Positions 34,896 through 45,954 of a stretch of 64,000 nucleotides of DNA are shown here, one piece after another. Below the pieces are notes generated by a model. That model made no database searches. It was not told where the DNA came from and saw nothing but the letters and a program-made list of their open reading frames with translations. A program made the translations under genes and the position numbers. Location: NCBI GenBank assembly GCA_022419385.1, contig JAJUBI010000004.1, forward strand, positions 1,550,001-1,614,000, in the 5' to 3' direction. This DNA comes from Paraconiothyrium sp. Pb-2020. Lineage: Eukaryota; Ascomycota; Dothideomycetes; Pleosporales; Didymosphaeriaceae. Position 1 is the stretch's first letter; each line of letters begins with the position of its first letter.

Positions 34896-35400
34896 GAAGC
34901 TGATTTCTCAGCTGTGACTTTAGTTCGAGGAAGGGGAGCATTTCCTGAGGTCTCCAACGAGTGCTCATCGTGATGTTGTGAGGGTCCCACTTTCCTGATG
35001 GAGCGGTGGAGGGGTTTCGACGCGATGACGTCGAGGGGAGCTAGTTGCTCATCACCGAACGAAGCCACGGCAATGGCACTCTTGGGAGGCTTGACATCTT
35101 GGCGGTCTTGTCTCGGTGGAGGAATGGGTATATCACTCTTGTGAGGCCTCGTATATATAGGAAGCGTCTGCAAAGCCATATTACTAGGAGTGGCAGAAGA
35201 CTGAGTGCTGCCCTGCGTCATGGAGCCGGGCAGTCCCGGCTTCTATGCACATTACGTATGTGTACATATCGAGAAAGTATATGTACAATTCGTAGCCCAC
35301 GAAGGTGGTTTCCTTCTCTGATACGCGTCAACAAAACCTTTTGAAAAGAACGAGGTTGCTGGAACGAGCATTGGAAACCATCTCGTCCCCCTGCATCATC
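34896..35400. other. intergenic, upstream of the FMN enzyme
   Basis: 505 bp including a GTATATATAG box at ~35152, about 250 bp before the FMN-enzyme start. No gene is seen. Confidence 0.45.
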
Positions 35401-36744
35401 ATGTCGCACGAACACGCAACGCACCACCGCGCCAAGTTCGCAGAGCACAAGCCCCAACAAGATGCGTACGACTATGAAATGTCGACATACCAGAAAGGCC
35501 TCCAATACGAACGCCCCCTCTCACCTTCCAAGCTTCGAAATGGGAATCCTAGCATGCGACCGCATGTCCGCCGAGTCGAAAGGCTACGTCTACGGCTCTG
35601 CAGGCTCGCGCGAAACAGACGACAAAAACAAGTCCGCGTTTAAGAAATGGAGTATCGTCCCCCGGAGACTGACAGGCCACAAGACGTTCCCGGACTTGAC
35701 GACCGAGATCTTTGGCGAGAAGCTGCAGGTGCCGATTGCAATGGCGCCTGTTGGCGTGTTGCGGATCTTCAACCCTGAAGGAGAGGTAGCTGCTACGAAG
35801 GCCGCGGCGAGAGAAGCAGTGCCGTACATACTCAGCACAGCAGCGAGCACGAGCATTGAGGATGTAGCGGAGGCAAACGGCGAAGATGGTCAGCGATGGT
35901 ACCAGCTGTACTGGCCGAATCGCGACCACGACGATATAACCATCTCCTTGCTGCAGCGGGCGAAGAAAGCGGGGTACACGACGCTGTTCGTTACGCTGGA
36001 TACTTATCTCCTAGGTTGGCGGCCTTCGGATATGGACAATGGGTATAATCCGTTTTTGCGAGCTGATCAGATTGGTGTCGCGCTTGGCTTTTCAGATCCG
36101 GTGTATCGCAAGCAGTTCAAGGAGCAGAATGGGGTTGAGATCGAGGAGAAGATGGGTGAAGCGGCTGCGGGATGGATGCGCACTATCTTCAACGGGTTCA
36201 GCCATGGTTGGGAAGATGTGAAGTTTTTGCAAGAGCATTGGGATGGGCCGATTGTTCTCAAGGGCATTCAGTGCATTGCGGACGCGAAGAAAGCTGCTGA
36301 GATTGGCGTACAGGGTATTGTTGTCAGCAATCATGGGTAAGCAACACCGAAGTGTATATTTCGTGTATCGCTGACAACTTTGAAAAAAGGGGCCGTCAAC
36401 AAGATGGAGGCAATAGCAGCCTGGGCATGCTACCACATATTGTCGATGCCATTGGCGACAAGCTGAAGATTTTCTTCGACAGCGGCGTGAGATGCGGAGC
36501 GGATATCGCAAAAGCGCTTGCGCTGGGTGCAGACTGTGTGCTTGTGGGAAGGCCGTACGTCTATGGTTTGACGTTGGGTGGCGAAGGTGGTGTGAGCCAC
36601 GTGTTGAAGAGTTTGATTGGGGACCTTGAGTTGACCTTACACATTGCGGGCATCCCTAGCGTCAGCAAGAAAGACCTGAACAGAGAGGTATTGGTGCGAG
36701 AGAAAGATCTGTTCGAGGGCATACGAGGGATCAGCATCCACTAA
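35401..36744 (+). CDS. FMN-dependent alpha-hydroxyacid oxidase, lactate 2-monooxygenase-like (N-terminal frameshifts)
   Basis: The N-terminus MSHEHATHHRAKFAEHKPQQ starts at ATG 35401. Near 35515 and 35550 the frame shifts twice. One extra C in the CGCCCCC run and one extra T in TCCTAGC would give PPLTFQASKWESLACDRMS joined to ESKGYVYGSAGSRETD. After that the frame is clean: KWSIVPRRLTG, VPIAMAPVGVLRIF, WYQLYWPNRD, TLFVTLDTYLLGWRPSD, IVLKGIQCIADAKKA. Across an intron at ~36336 it gives the catalytic VVSNHGGRQQDGG, then FFDSGVRCGADIAKALALGA and VLVGRPYVYGL. This is the two-domain length (~420 residues) of lactate 2-monooxygenase-type FMN TIM-barrel enzymes oxidising alpha-hydroxyacids. It is the fourth gene of the apparent quinate region, though no direct pathway role is known to me. 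Assembly error is the simpler reading of the two shifts. Confidence 0.85.
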
Positions 36745-37069
36745 GATGGATTCTAGTCGAAAAATTTACATGATCATGTTCAAGAAGTGAAAGAGAGCGG
36801 TCTACAGTATCTGTAAAGGAGGGTAGAACATAGGGATTGTTGAAAGTGAACACAAGAATGAGGGAAAGTAAGTGCAGGCCCGCAGTTTCTCTCTCTGACG
36901 TGGAGTTGTCGAGTCGTGTTGATTGTACCTTCCTCACCTGCGTGGAGCGCATTCCCTTGGCTAGACCTGATGCATAGTGCGCTCTCGCTCCTCACTCCTA
37001 ATACTTCCTCTACTCGTCCATGTACCTTATTCGGCCACTCGTTTTGCAGATCTCTCCCCCGTCGTCACA
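36745..37069. other. intergenic
   Basis: 325 bp with no gene; it contains the promoter of the coiled-coil gene. Confidence 0.5.
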
Positions 37070-37917
37070 ATGGTCACAACGAGGTCGTCGACGCTTGCGT
37101 CCGTGTCATCCAGTGGCAAGACGAGTACGAGCGAGTCCCACAAACCTGCAGACCAGACATGGCAGAGCGTAAGCTCACGCTGAACCTTTCAATGTAGCCC
37201 TTGCTAACGGTCCACCAGATGACACAGCTCGTCGCAATGCAACGCCGTATGTTGGCCGATAACCGTGACAGCTCTATCAATGGCGCTATCGATCTGACCA
37301 CAAGTACTCCGCCATCATGCCGCAATGGCCAGATAACGACACGAACCACACCTCCCTCTCAGGATCACAGAAACGAAACAGTGCAGATGTGCGTACATCG
37401 GAAGAGGACCGCAGATGAAGCTTTCACGGGAATGTTGGCCGCCTCGAAGGTATACCAGGATGCTTTAAACGGATTTGTAGCCGCGCGAGACGACCATAAC
37501 AAATCCATCACAGAGCTTGAGGCAGATAATGCATGGTTCGATTATCAACTCGAGAAGTCAGAGCTTGAAGAAAAGGTTGACAAGCTCTCCGACGCCCTTG
37601 ACAGAGAGAAGATTGCGCATGAAGCTAGGAACCTCTCCTTCAACTACCTGTGGGAGTGGAACAGTAGGCTTGAAGGCCAACATGAGGTTGGGGTCCAAGA
37701 GCTGAAGGAGGCGGGAAGACAACTAGCTGATGAAAATACCGGTCTAAGGGCTGAGATAGTTGATATGGAGAAGCGATGCACAACCATCTACGACATGCTC
37801 GTCCAGGAGCTACGGGAACGGCACAAGAACAAACCTGCAGTACTTCGAGAGAGATTGAAAAGCCTCTATAGTGCGTTCGGCGATCAAGATTTCGCAGAAG
37901 AAGCTGCGAAAAAATGA
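37070..37917 (+). CDS. hypothetical coiled-coil protein
   Basis: Exon 1 (37070-37168) ends before GTAAGC and exon 2 (37219-37917) follows GCTAAC...CCACCAG, both in phase 0, giving 265 residues. The first ~90 residues are Ser/Thr-rich and likely disordered (TRSSTLASVSSSGKTSTSE). Residues ~120-240 are a long charged helix with heptad character (KSELEEKVDKLSDALDREK, ELKEAGRQLADENTGLRAE), so a dimeric coiled coil is likely. I recognise no family. The clear intron and the coding-like composition support a real gene. Nothing in the neighbourhood suggests a function; structural or scaffolding roles are open. Confidence 0.65.
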
Positions 37918-38586
37918 AGTTGGCGGATATCGACTCCGCGAAGGACAGAAGGCGAAAATATCGATTATAGGACATATCAGCAATACCTCACAGAGCGTAC
38001 GTGTTGTTAGTCGGTCGACATGATGCGGCTTGAGCTGTGATTTTAAACGAGGTGTACCTTGAAAAATTCCACTATAACGACAGATTTTTAGAGACCTCAC
38101 ATGTATCTAATAGGCCTGGATACATCACTTTAAAAGATATATTCGAATCTCTCAAAGTCCCCAACCAACGCCATCGATCATGGTGCTGCTTGCGCATCGC
38201 CATTCCCACGCCGTGGAACTCTTCAAGCCTTCCCTTCTTCAAGTAGACAGTCCCCCCCACCCCACACACAGAGCTTAACCACAGAAAGCGTAAGTGCCTG
38301 CGCATTTCAATACGCGATAGACGCATGCAAAAGAAGTCCTCTCGTCGATGCTGAGGAGTAGTCGTCCAGGGCGCCAGCAAGGGCTCGATCAGCGCTGCGC
38401 CACACCCAAAATAGCCAAGTGGCGCGGCCGAGGCGCGCGTCGTCATCTGCCCTGCCGACATGCGTGTCAAACCTCAGCTTTTCAAAACTCAAACATTTCC
38501 CCGCTCTATTCTATCTCTTTCGTATTCCTCTCATATCACATTCGCTTACACCATATCGCTGAACATTGTTTGGCAGAAACAACATC
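37918..38586. other. intergenic
   Basis: About 670 bp with no recognisable gene; it includes the promoter of the M50B-like gene. Confidence 0.5.
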
Positions 38587-39567
38587 ATGCCGCCCCTGAT
38601 AGATCGCGCTACTTCAGGTACACTCGGCACCCTAGCGCGCCGCGCCCTAGTCACCGCCGGGCCCGCAACGGCGCAGCACCTCGCGAAACGCGGGTTGAGC
38701 GTGAATCACACGCAGGGCGTGACGCTGGGTGTTATAGTTGCGTATGTGGTTGTCATAGCGTTGTTGTGGAACCTACCATATGTGCGGTGGGTGTTGTGGC
38801 CGTTCAAGGTTCGTCTTTACCTCCATCACTAGCGAACCAAAATCGTCGCGTGTAAAATACTCATACTTGCATAGATGCTGGTCATCGCCTTCCACGAGTT
38901 CGGGCACGCGATAACCGCATGCTGCACCGGCGGGCGCGTAGAGTCTATCTCGCTTGACCCCCATGAGGGTGGCGTCACGCACATGCGCGCCGGGAGGCAG
39001 GCTATTACGCTCCCGGCTGGGTACCTTGGATCGAGTCTCATCGGGGCGTTGTTGACGTTCTGCGGGTTCAACATCAATGCTAGCAAGATTTGTAGTATTG
39101 TGCTAGGCGTGTGCTTTTTGCTGACGCTGTGGTGGGGGAAGAAAGACTGGCTCACCATCCTGACCATCTTGCTGGCGGTGGGGTTGTTGATTGCGTGTTG
39201 GTTTATCAAGCATGCTGAGCCGTTGCGGTTTGTGGTTGTGAGTTCTGCCTCTTTCTCATACCATCGTCAATGCAAAGGTAATGACTAAATATAGCTTTTC
39301 ATCGGCGTCATGTCGAGTCTCTACTCTGTGTGGGATATCTGCGACGATCTTATATTGCGGAAGGTGAACTCCTCCGATGCCAGCGTTTTTGCAAAAAGGT
39401 ATGGTGGGTCGTCTCAGTGCTGGGGCGTTATTTGGTCGATGATTAGCTTGGTTTTCATGATTTGTGGCATTATTGCGGGTTTGGCGGCGTTTAAGCAGAG
39501 TTTTGAGCAGCAGGAGGAGGACTCGAAGCACCTTATTCCGACGGTGAGGATGTTGTTGAAGATCTAA
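38587..39567 (+). CDS. peptidase M50B-like integral membrane protein
   Basis: Three exons give about 255 residues: one ending in WVLWPFK, one starting MLVIAFHEFGHAI, and one starting near FIGVMSSLYSVWD. The introns carry GTTCGT/GCATAG and GTGAGT/AATATAG signals. The HEFGH sequence is the HExxH zinc-protease motif and lies at the start of a membrane segment, as in site-2-protease relatives. LSVNHTQGVTLGVIVAYVVVIALL forms TM1. The GYLGSSLIGALLTFCGFN and LTILLAVGLLIACWF segments follow, then SSLYSVWDICDD, whose Asp could be the third ligand, as in this DUF-level M50B family of fungi and plants. It is probably located in the ER or Golgi membrane. The precise substrate is unknown for the family, so proteolysis is inferred from the motif only. 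The gene seems intact. Confidence 0.85.
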
Positions 39568-40649
39568 GCGAAGAAGGAGGGGGGTTGATTATGGAATCAA
39601 GACAGGTCGAAATTGGGCTCGATATTGGATCTTAGCGGGAATCATGATTCCTGGAAGATGTTGGCGTTGGTATACCCATCTCTTTGATGTTTCTATTGCT
39701 ATCCTCCTACCAATTCAATGTTAGCGTCAATTGTGGTTGAGCTGCGAAGGCCGCGGTTAAGCTTGTGCCCCTGGGCGTTTCAATCATCAATGATGAATGT
39801 ATGTGTTCTTGCATCTCCGGGTATGATGTCAACACAGTTGGCTCGCTATCTGAACGTGATAAGAGCTGCGATAAGAGAGGTCGATCATTCATGTTGTTGT
39901 CGATGTCGAAGATAAACGAATACTCGGTACGTAGATACGCTTCGGGGTTAGTGTCTTGGCGTTACAGTGAGCGATTGCATCACTTGCTTACGTCTAAGTG
40001 GGATGTTTGCTTTTTGCTGCGTGGACAGATCGACTTGTAGAGCCGCATTGCAGGCCACATTACCTTCATCGAAGCTCATCAGAATGCACTGCACAGATCC
40101 ACGACATGGACCTTCTAGCAAGACGGCACAACATGCCCACCGAGTGTCCATACAAACGGCGCATACCAAGCGCGCGCATTCGCCGACGCGCACTCTCACC
40201 CCGCCATACCAAACTGTTAGCTAATGGAATCCCGCAAGAAGCACCTGCGACAGCAACAGGGCAACCGTCGATTAATTTCGTCACGCACAAGGCTCGCGTA
40301 GAGCAAAGGCTCGGTGCCCAGAGATGCCAGGCACAGCTAGACGGCGCTGGCGCGGTCACACCGGCGCGAAGGGTCTGAAAAGGCTCTGTTACCGTGGCGC
40401 GGGACCACGATGACGCCTCGTTTGTCTGGCCTGCGCGCGGTGAGATAGATTGATCACCCTCTTGTTTGCCCTGTCTTGTTGTTTGCTGGTCGCGTCATCT
40501 ACCGCCGGGCTTTGTCTATTGTCACACCTGCCGCTTGCGACTTATACTTGCCCTCCCTCACACCGCACTTTGACTCTACGACCGATCGCGACCGGCGCTA
40601 TTTCAAGCCTTGCGACAACCACTGTGGAACATACACACACGCAGACGAT
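39568..40649. other. intergenic, no gene recognised
   Basis: About 1.1 kb; overlapping frames on both strands at 39948-40378 lack domains. The right end holds the promoter of the DUF3602 gene. Confidence 0.45.
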
Positions 40650-41221
40650 ATGGCAGACCAGCGCGTAACTCCCGACCGCATCGCCTCCTACGGCCGCGGC
40701 GGTGCAGGTACGTCTTCCCCGGTCTCGCCCTCTCCCATTTCTAGTCCTCCGCACGGCTACCCAGTGCGCGCCCGCTAACAGCTCCTCAAGGCAACATCGG
40801 CAAAGAAGACCCCACCGCGCACGTCACCGAGAAAGACCTCGTCACGCCGACACTCAAGTCTGACCACTACACCACCGGCCGCGGCGGCTCTGGTAACATG
40901 GCTAAGAACGATCCAAACCACCCAGAGCTCGCCCGCGCCGCCCAAGACGTCGAAGCCCCGGCGCATCGTGAACCCGAGGGCCCTCATCATTACGGGCGCG
41001 GGGGTGCGGCGAACATCATTGCAAACACGGATGGAGAGAAGAAGGCAAGACCGAGCGGTGAAGTGAAAAGGGCGGCTGGCGAGGCGAAGGAGAAGAAGTC
41101 CGGCGAGCAGAAGCCCACTGAGAGGAAGAGTCAAGACGTGAAGTACGAGGAGGGCAAAGCGAAAAAGGGCTTAGTCGACCAGGGCAAGGAGTTCCTGCAC
41201 AAGCTCGGAAGCAAGAAGTAG
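40650..41221 (+). CDS. DUF3602-type GRGGAGN-motif protein
   Basis: Two exons (donor GTACGT, acceptor CTCAAG) give a hydrophilic protein of about 150 residues starting MADQRVTPDRIASYGRGGAG. The motif is completed across the intron as YGRGGAGNIG and recurs as TGRGGSGNMA and YGRGGAANII, spaced ~35-40 residues apart. These repeats define the fungal DUF3602 family, whose members are small, soluble, mostly disordered proteins often reported as stress-associated. The C-terminal third is a Lys/Glu-rich helix (EVKRAAGEAKEKKSGEQK) ending in LGSKK. The biochemical role is unknown. The gene is well supported by motif conservation and splice signals. Confidence 0.85.
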
Positions 41222-42668
41222 CTTTGCGAGGCATGGGCATCTTTTTGAATTGTTTGAGTGCGTGGTCTTCGGAAAGGTTTATGATATGATATCCCCCGGG
41301 CACGGTCTTGCGGCTTTCGACAGAGTTTGGACGGAGTTTGATGGGTTGTGAGGAATGCGATTCTGCCCTTTTAGATCTCGAGGTCAAGAGGTTCTGCGTA
41401 TGGTGGCGGTATGCGCCATTGTTCACGCTGAGTTATCGACAGCAATATGCCGTAGAACGAATGGTTTTTCCGTCCATGCACCATACTGAGGAACCCTTGT
41501 TGTACGCACACAGGATCAATCCGGACTAATTGCAATCTCTTACGCAATTCTAACAACCCTGCCCCGCAGTCTGGGGTATCGGCCCTCCCGATGGCATGCA
41601 AGAGTGACGCTATCCAAGGGAATCCGACCTTGGTGTGCAATCGCTCGGCGTTCGTTCATACTACAGCTGTTGTATCTTACCCAGGACAAGTCAGCTTGCC
41701 ATCTGAGTAGTCATAAAAAAAAAAGCAGTCATAAAAAAAGCAAACATTTCAGGAATGTAGGGCCTTCTCACGACTTTTAGGGACAACCGGCAAGGTCGTA
41801 ACCCGTCCTATTACTCGCTTCAAACGGTGATGGCGGGGTAGTGGGTAAATACTGATCCACAGCCACTTGGCTAACACGCTCCACCAAGCCCAGCAGTGCG
41901 TGATACACGAAGCGGCCAAACTCGGCCCTCGTCAGGCATTGTAGGCTTGTACCCAGGGGCGAGTCAGCTCCAGTTCGAGTGGTTTGCAGCGCTGATCAAG
42001 TATTACACCTTGCGCTCTCCTCCGCGTTTGCCACACGTGTTCACTGCTACACCAGGGCCTCAACGGCAGCACGTGCGAGGAGGATTCGCATCCCTACAGC
42101 CTTACACAGTGGCCCCAGCCGTTATCTTCTGTAGCAATCCATCAATGTGCTCTACGAATCACGACATCGTCCTGTTCCCTCGTGCAACATGACCGCCGAA
42201 TGACATCGGCGTCCTGCGTTAGTCGTCCACATGGGCTACCGAACCCTCGGTATCCCGAGTGCATTTGCCGACCAACACCCTCGGAAACGACACCCCATTC
42301 TCCACGGAGACCTCAATCTACGGCCTAGCTCCCAGCTGATCACGGCCCCCTGCGGCGACCTTGCGGTCTTGTCCGTTACGAACGTTTATCTTATAGGGTG
42401 GAGGGAGGCCTCGCGTGCGCGTATTGCCGCTTCTGTTCTGACTTGCAGGAGGGTTGCGCATAGTATCACATGTGTTAATCCCCGATTGGCGGTAGGAGGT
42501 ACCTGCTGAGCTTTCTTTTAGACTATCCATCGCACAGTCGCGCATTTCCGGTGGCATAACATAAGGCTGAGGGGGGGATTGCCGCGGTTCATCTACAGTT
42601 GCTTGCTTAAAGTGAAGGGCGCCCACGCTGGACAAGAGGAGGATTGCTAGGTTACACATCTACTCGCA
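41222..42668. other. intergenic with a short A-rich direct repeat
   Basis: About 1.4 kb with no recognised gene. Around 41708-41740 AGTCATAAAAAAA occurs twice in tandem. A minus-strand frame at 42318-42659 starts with a signal-like MCNLAILLLSSVGALHF but has no further support. Confidence 0.45.
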
Positions 42669-43812
42669 ATGTCGACGACTGAAACCCAGGCCGAGACGTA
42701 CGTTCACTACCACGATGGAGGGGTGTTTGGGAAGCGGCGCGTTTTGACTGGCAAGGCGGCGAAGAAAACGTTCAATGAGGTGCCTAAGATAGACATGCGT
42801 CGGATCTACTCGGACAACATTGAGGATCGTAAAGAGCTGGCAAAAGAGGTCGGCGCTGCATGTCGGGATGTAGGTTTCTTCTACGCCGTCAACCACGGGA
42901 TAGACAAGCAGATACTAGACGACACCTTCACCGCCGTCAAACGCTTCTTCGACCTCCCCACCGAAGTCAAGATGGAAGTCCACAACCAAAAGACCGAGAA
43001 ATTCCGAGGCTACGAAGCCTTCCTCGAAGGCAAACTCGACCCCAGCACCCGAGGCGGTACGTCCTCCGCTCCCTCCGCTCCCACAACTCCTAACCCCTCC
43101 AGACCTCAAAGAAGGCTTCCTCATGGGCGAAGACGCCACCGACCCCGAACAAAACCTCCCACCCCTCCCCTTCATGTCCACCCCCCGCAACCAATGGCCC
43201 TCCCACCCCACCGCCTCCTTCTTCCGCCCCGCCCTCTACACCTACTACACCGCCATGCTCACCTTCTCCCGCCGCCTCCTCCGCATCTTCGCCCTCGCCC
43301 TGGACTTACCCGAAGACCACTTTGACGCCATCACCCAACACCCCATGACCAACGTCCGCGCCGTCCACTACCCACCCCAACTCTCCGACGCCGACGTCGG
43401 CATCGGCGCCCACACCGACTTCTGCTGGTTCACGCTCGTCGCGCAGTCCCCGACCTTGCACCCCGCGCTCGAAGTGCTCAACGCAAACGGCATCTGGGTG
43501 CCCGTCTCGCACGAGGCGGACTCGTTCGTGGTCAACATTGCGGACTTTTTGAAGCTGGTTACGGGGGGCGAGTGGATGAGTACGGTGCATCGTGTGCGGA
43601 ATAGGGGCGGGGAAGAGAGGTATAGTATGCCGTTTTTCTTCAGCCCGGATGAGGATGCGAGGGTGGGGGTGTTGGAGGGGTTTCGGAGGGAGGGGGAAAG
43701 GTATGAGGAGTTTGGGGTAGGGGAGTATTTTCAGAGGAGGTTGGTTGTGGATCGGAGGACGCATTTGGAGGAGGGGGAGGGCGGGGAGGGGAGGAAGGGG
43801 GGAGGGTATTGA
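42669..43812 (+). CDS. 2-oxoglutarate/Fe(II)-dependent oxygenase, isopenicillin-N-synthase-like
   Basis: Two exons (donor GTACGTCC, acceptor CCTCCAG) give about 365 residues from ATG 42669. The DIOX_N-type half shows VPKIDMRRIYSD, ACRDVGFFYAVNHGID and FFDLPTEVKM. The double-stranded beta-helix has the iron ligands GAHTDFCWFTLV (His-x-Asp) and STVHRVRN (distal His), followed by RYSMPFFFSPD, where the Arg binds 2-oxoglutarate. The order and spacing fit soluble plant/fungal oxygenases that hydroxylate or desaturate small molecules. The last ~30 residues (HLEEGEGGEGRKGGGY) are low-complexity. Base use is odd: the first half of exon 2 is very C-rich and the last quarter very G-rich on the coding strand. 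No pathway genes flank it, so the substrate is unknown. Confidence 0.9.
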
Positions 43813-45954
43813 GGGGTATGGCGAGGGTGGGAGGATAGGGTTGGATATACCACTGTGATGGAGGTCGGAGGGCACAATACAAGCTTTGTAGTAGTTGAGT
43901 AACACTTGCTGGGAGATTGCGCAATAGGCGGCCTCATCAGCGCTGGGAGTAACACATCGAGCAGACGTCCTTGGAGCACTAAGTGGGTGTAAATCTCTGT
44001 CTTCAATGTTTAGTCTCCTCGTCCACGCTAAAGGTTGCAGTGAACTCGGATTTTTGACGGTTCCGTTCTCACCACATCTATGCAGGCCGTAGAGCGGAAG
44101 TAGGGTCACATACCCATGATTGGCTAGGCAGCAACTCGTACTCCTCGTCCGCGCTAGAGATTGCAGTGAAATGTGGCTCTCTTCCGGTCTCAGATAACCC
44201 CCCTGATATCGCAATTTAGCTCAACGCGTTTTCTCCAATAGTATTCCTTCCCTTTCCTTCGGGGACATACGAAGCTCTTTCATTCGGGTTGTTGCAGATT
44301 ATTGGGCTCCTCGTCTACGCTAAGATTGTGGTGTCGTCCGCCACACCACCTGCACTCGCCACTTCTCAATCCACGCCCTATTTGCGCCCGCCGCTGCCTT
44401 CCCACAGTTCCCTCCCGCGGAGTACTTCCACTCGCACTCGCTCTGTGTCGCCTGAGGACGCCCCCACGTGGTACCAGCTCAACACCTGCGACCATGCTCC
44501 CTTTGCTGTGTGAGTCTGCGGCAATATATCCTCACCAACAAACTCCATATCCTGCCCTCGCATATGCATATGCACCATCAAACGCCCCGATGCAAAGATA
44601 GCCTACCGCTTATATTGTTTCTAGACAACGACGTTGCCCCTTATCTCGATTTGACTTGGAGTACATGTGGTTTGCACGTACGCAGTCAGGTTGTGCGCAG
44701 CCTTGTCTGTGCTACTTTTGGTTGTGATAGCGATTTTGTGGTCTTGCCTGGACACTTGGCCTACTTGCCCAAGGCGTAGGGTATGGTACACGAGCTATGA
44801 AGGCCAAGGTCGCGGTCTAGTGCGATAGAGAAGGTTATACACGTTTCCTCAATTGAAATAGTTAGCCACAATATGAACACCATCTTTGACTTGCTTGTTC
44901 CGGTGAGCAATCTGGGTTCTATGCTCCGTAGACATCAATGTCTCCTCGTCTGCGCTAGGAATTGCAGTGAAAACTTCTTCATTGGACACACAGAGCCGCA
45001 TGGAGAGGTCCAAAACCCTCCACATCCGCGCTAAGCACTGTAATGTTGGACGCCACGCCGGCACATCCTGGCTAGCCGAAAGTATCTCAGCAACAACGGT
45101 CATCTGAACATACACCGCACAATTGGCGTTTTCAAGATCTGACAAGTGAGCAAGTGCCGAACATTTGCGCCAGGATTGTAGACAAGGATGCGTACTGGAG
45201 GCTTCGTCTGTGAGTTTGACCTTAGGTCGCCAATGGAATGCTAAAACGTGCCCCAATGCTGACCAGTCCTCAAGCAAAAACTGAGCGGTTGACTTTCGTT
45301 CGATACCCGATAGGAATGAGCAAGGCTTTAGTAAATCATTGGCATAACCCAGAGCTTTGTTTCCTCGCACAAACGCCTTGTAGCCTGGCGTTCAGCCTTA
45401 TGCCTGGTAATGATGTATGGTTAGGTAGGTCTTCGTGGGAGACGTACATTCAGATTACATAAGAGTATTAACATCTCGCAGGGTTCATATCCAGATTTGT
45501 GTACGGCAGCCCATCTATTGGCGATATCGCCCAATCGCACGAACGCAGCGAGGACATCACATATACTATCTGCTATGGCATGGCCAAAGGCCAAAGTAGA
45601 GCCCTTCTGGACCAAGCGATTCAACGGTATAGTAATTCTCAGCCATACCTTCCAGTGCTCTTTCTGTGCGACTACGCGCTCGCTGACGTCGAGCACTTCA
45701 CTGGAGAACCCTTCCAGGAGTTCTTTCGTTTGTCACGCACATATGCGATATACGCAGTCTCTGTTACTTCTTAGTGTTTACACCAGCATCAAATTTAGAA
45801 TACAATGAAATTGGATGGGCGAAAGGCTCCTCTATAAAATCTATGTTTGGATCGTCATGAAGTAAAACAACTATCGCCAACACCTTTCACCAAGTCTCGA
45901 AACCAGATAAAAGTCCTCCCAACTCTATAAGACTGAAAATAGTTCCCATAGGCG
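43813..45954. other. gene-poor stretch with dispersed short repeats
   Basis: About 2.1 kb with no recognised gene. Long but unidentifiable minus-strand frames occur at 44849-45370 (173 residues) and 45421-45696 (91 residues; QKEHWKVWLRITIPLNRL). Several members of a degenerate short repeat lie here, described separately. It may contain remnants of a decayed gene. Confidence 0.4.
44015..45045 (+). repeat. five dispersed copies of a degenerate 28-30 bp repeat
   Basis: The unit reads CTCCTCGTCYRCGCTA, three to five variable bases, then TTGCAGTGAA. Clear copies are at 44015-44046, 44141-44173 and 44941-44975; a shorter one at 44307-44334 and a weaker one at 45017-45045. All lie on the same strand. 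Spacings are irregular (about 126, 166, 634 and 76 bp) and the flanks do not match, so this is not a tandem satellite or a CRISPR array. Confidence 0.6.

Noticed and set aside
1416..43812. bacterial-style operons or ribosome binding sites
   Set aside because: Introns throughout and fungal families make the sequence eukaryotic; no such signals are expected or seen.
43306..44214. 302-residue minus-strand open frame overlapping the 2OG oxygenase
   Set aside because: Most of it is the antisense shadow of the C-rich/G-rich oxygenase exon, producing proline-rich low-complexity sequence.
44015..45045. CRISPR-like array
   Set aside because: Copies are degenerate and irregularly spaced, no Cas genes are present, and the genome is eukaryotic.
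44849..45370. 173-residue minus-strand open frame
   Set aside because: No recognisable family; it contains one copy of the dispersed repeat and may be a relic, but I cannot support a gene.
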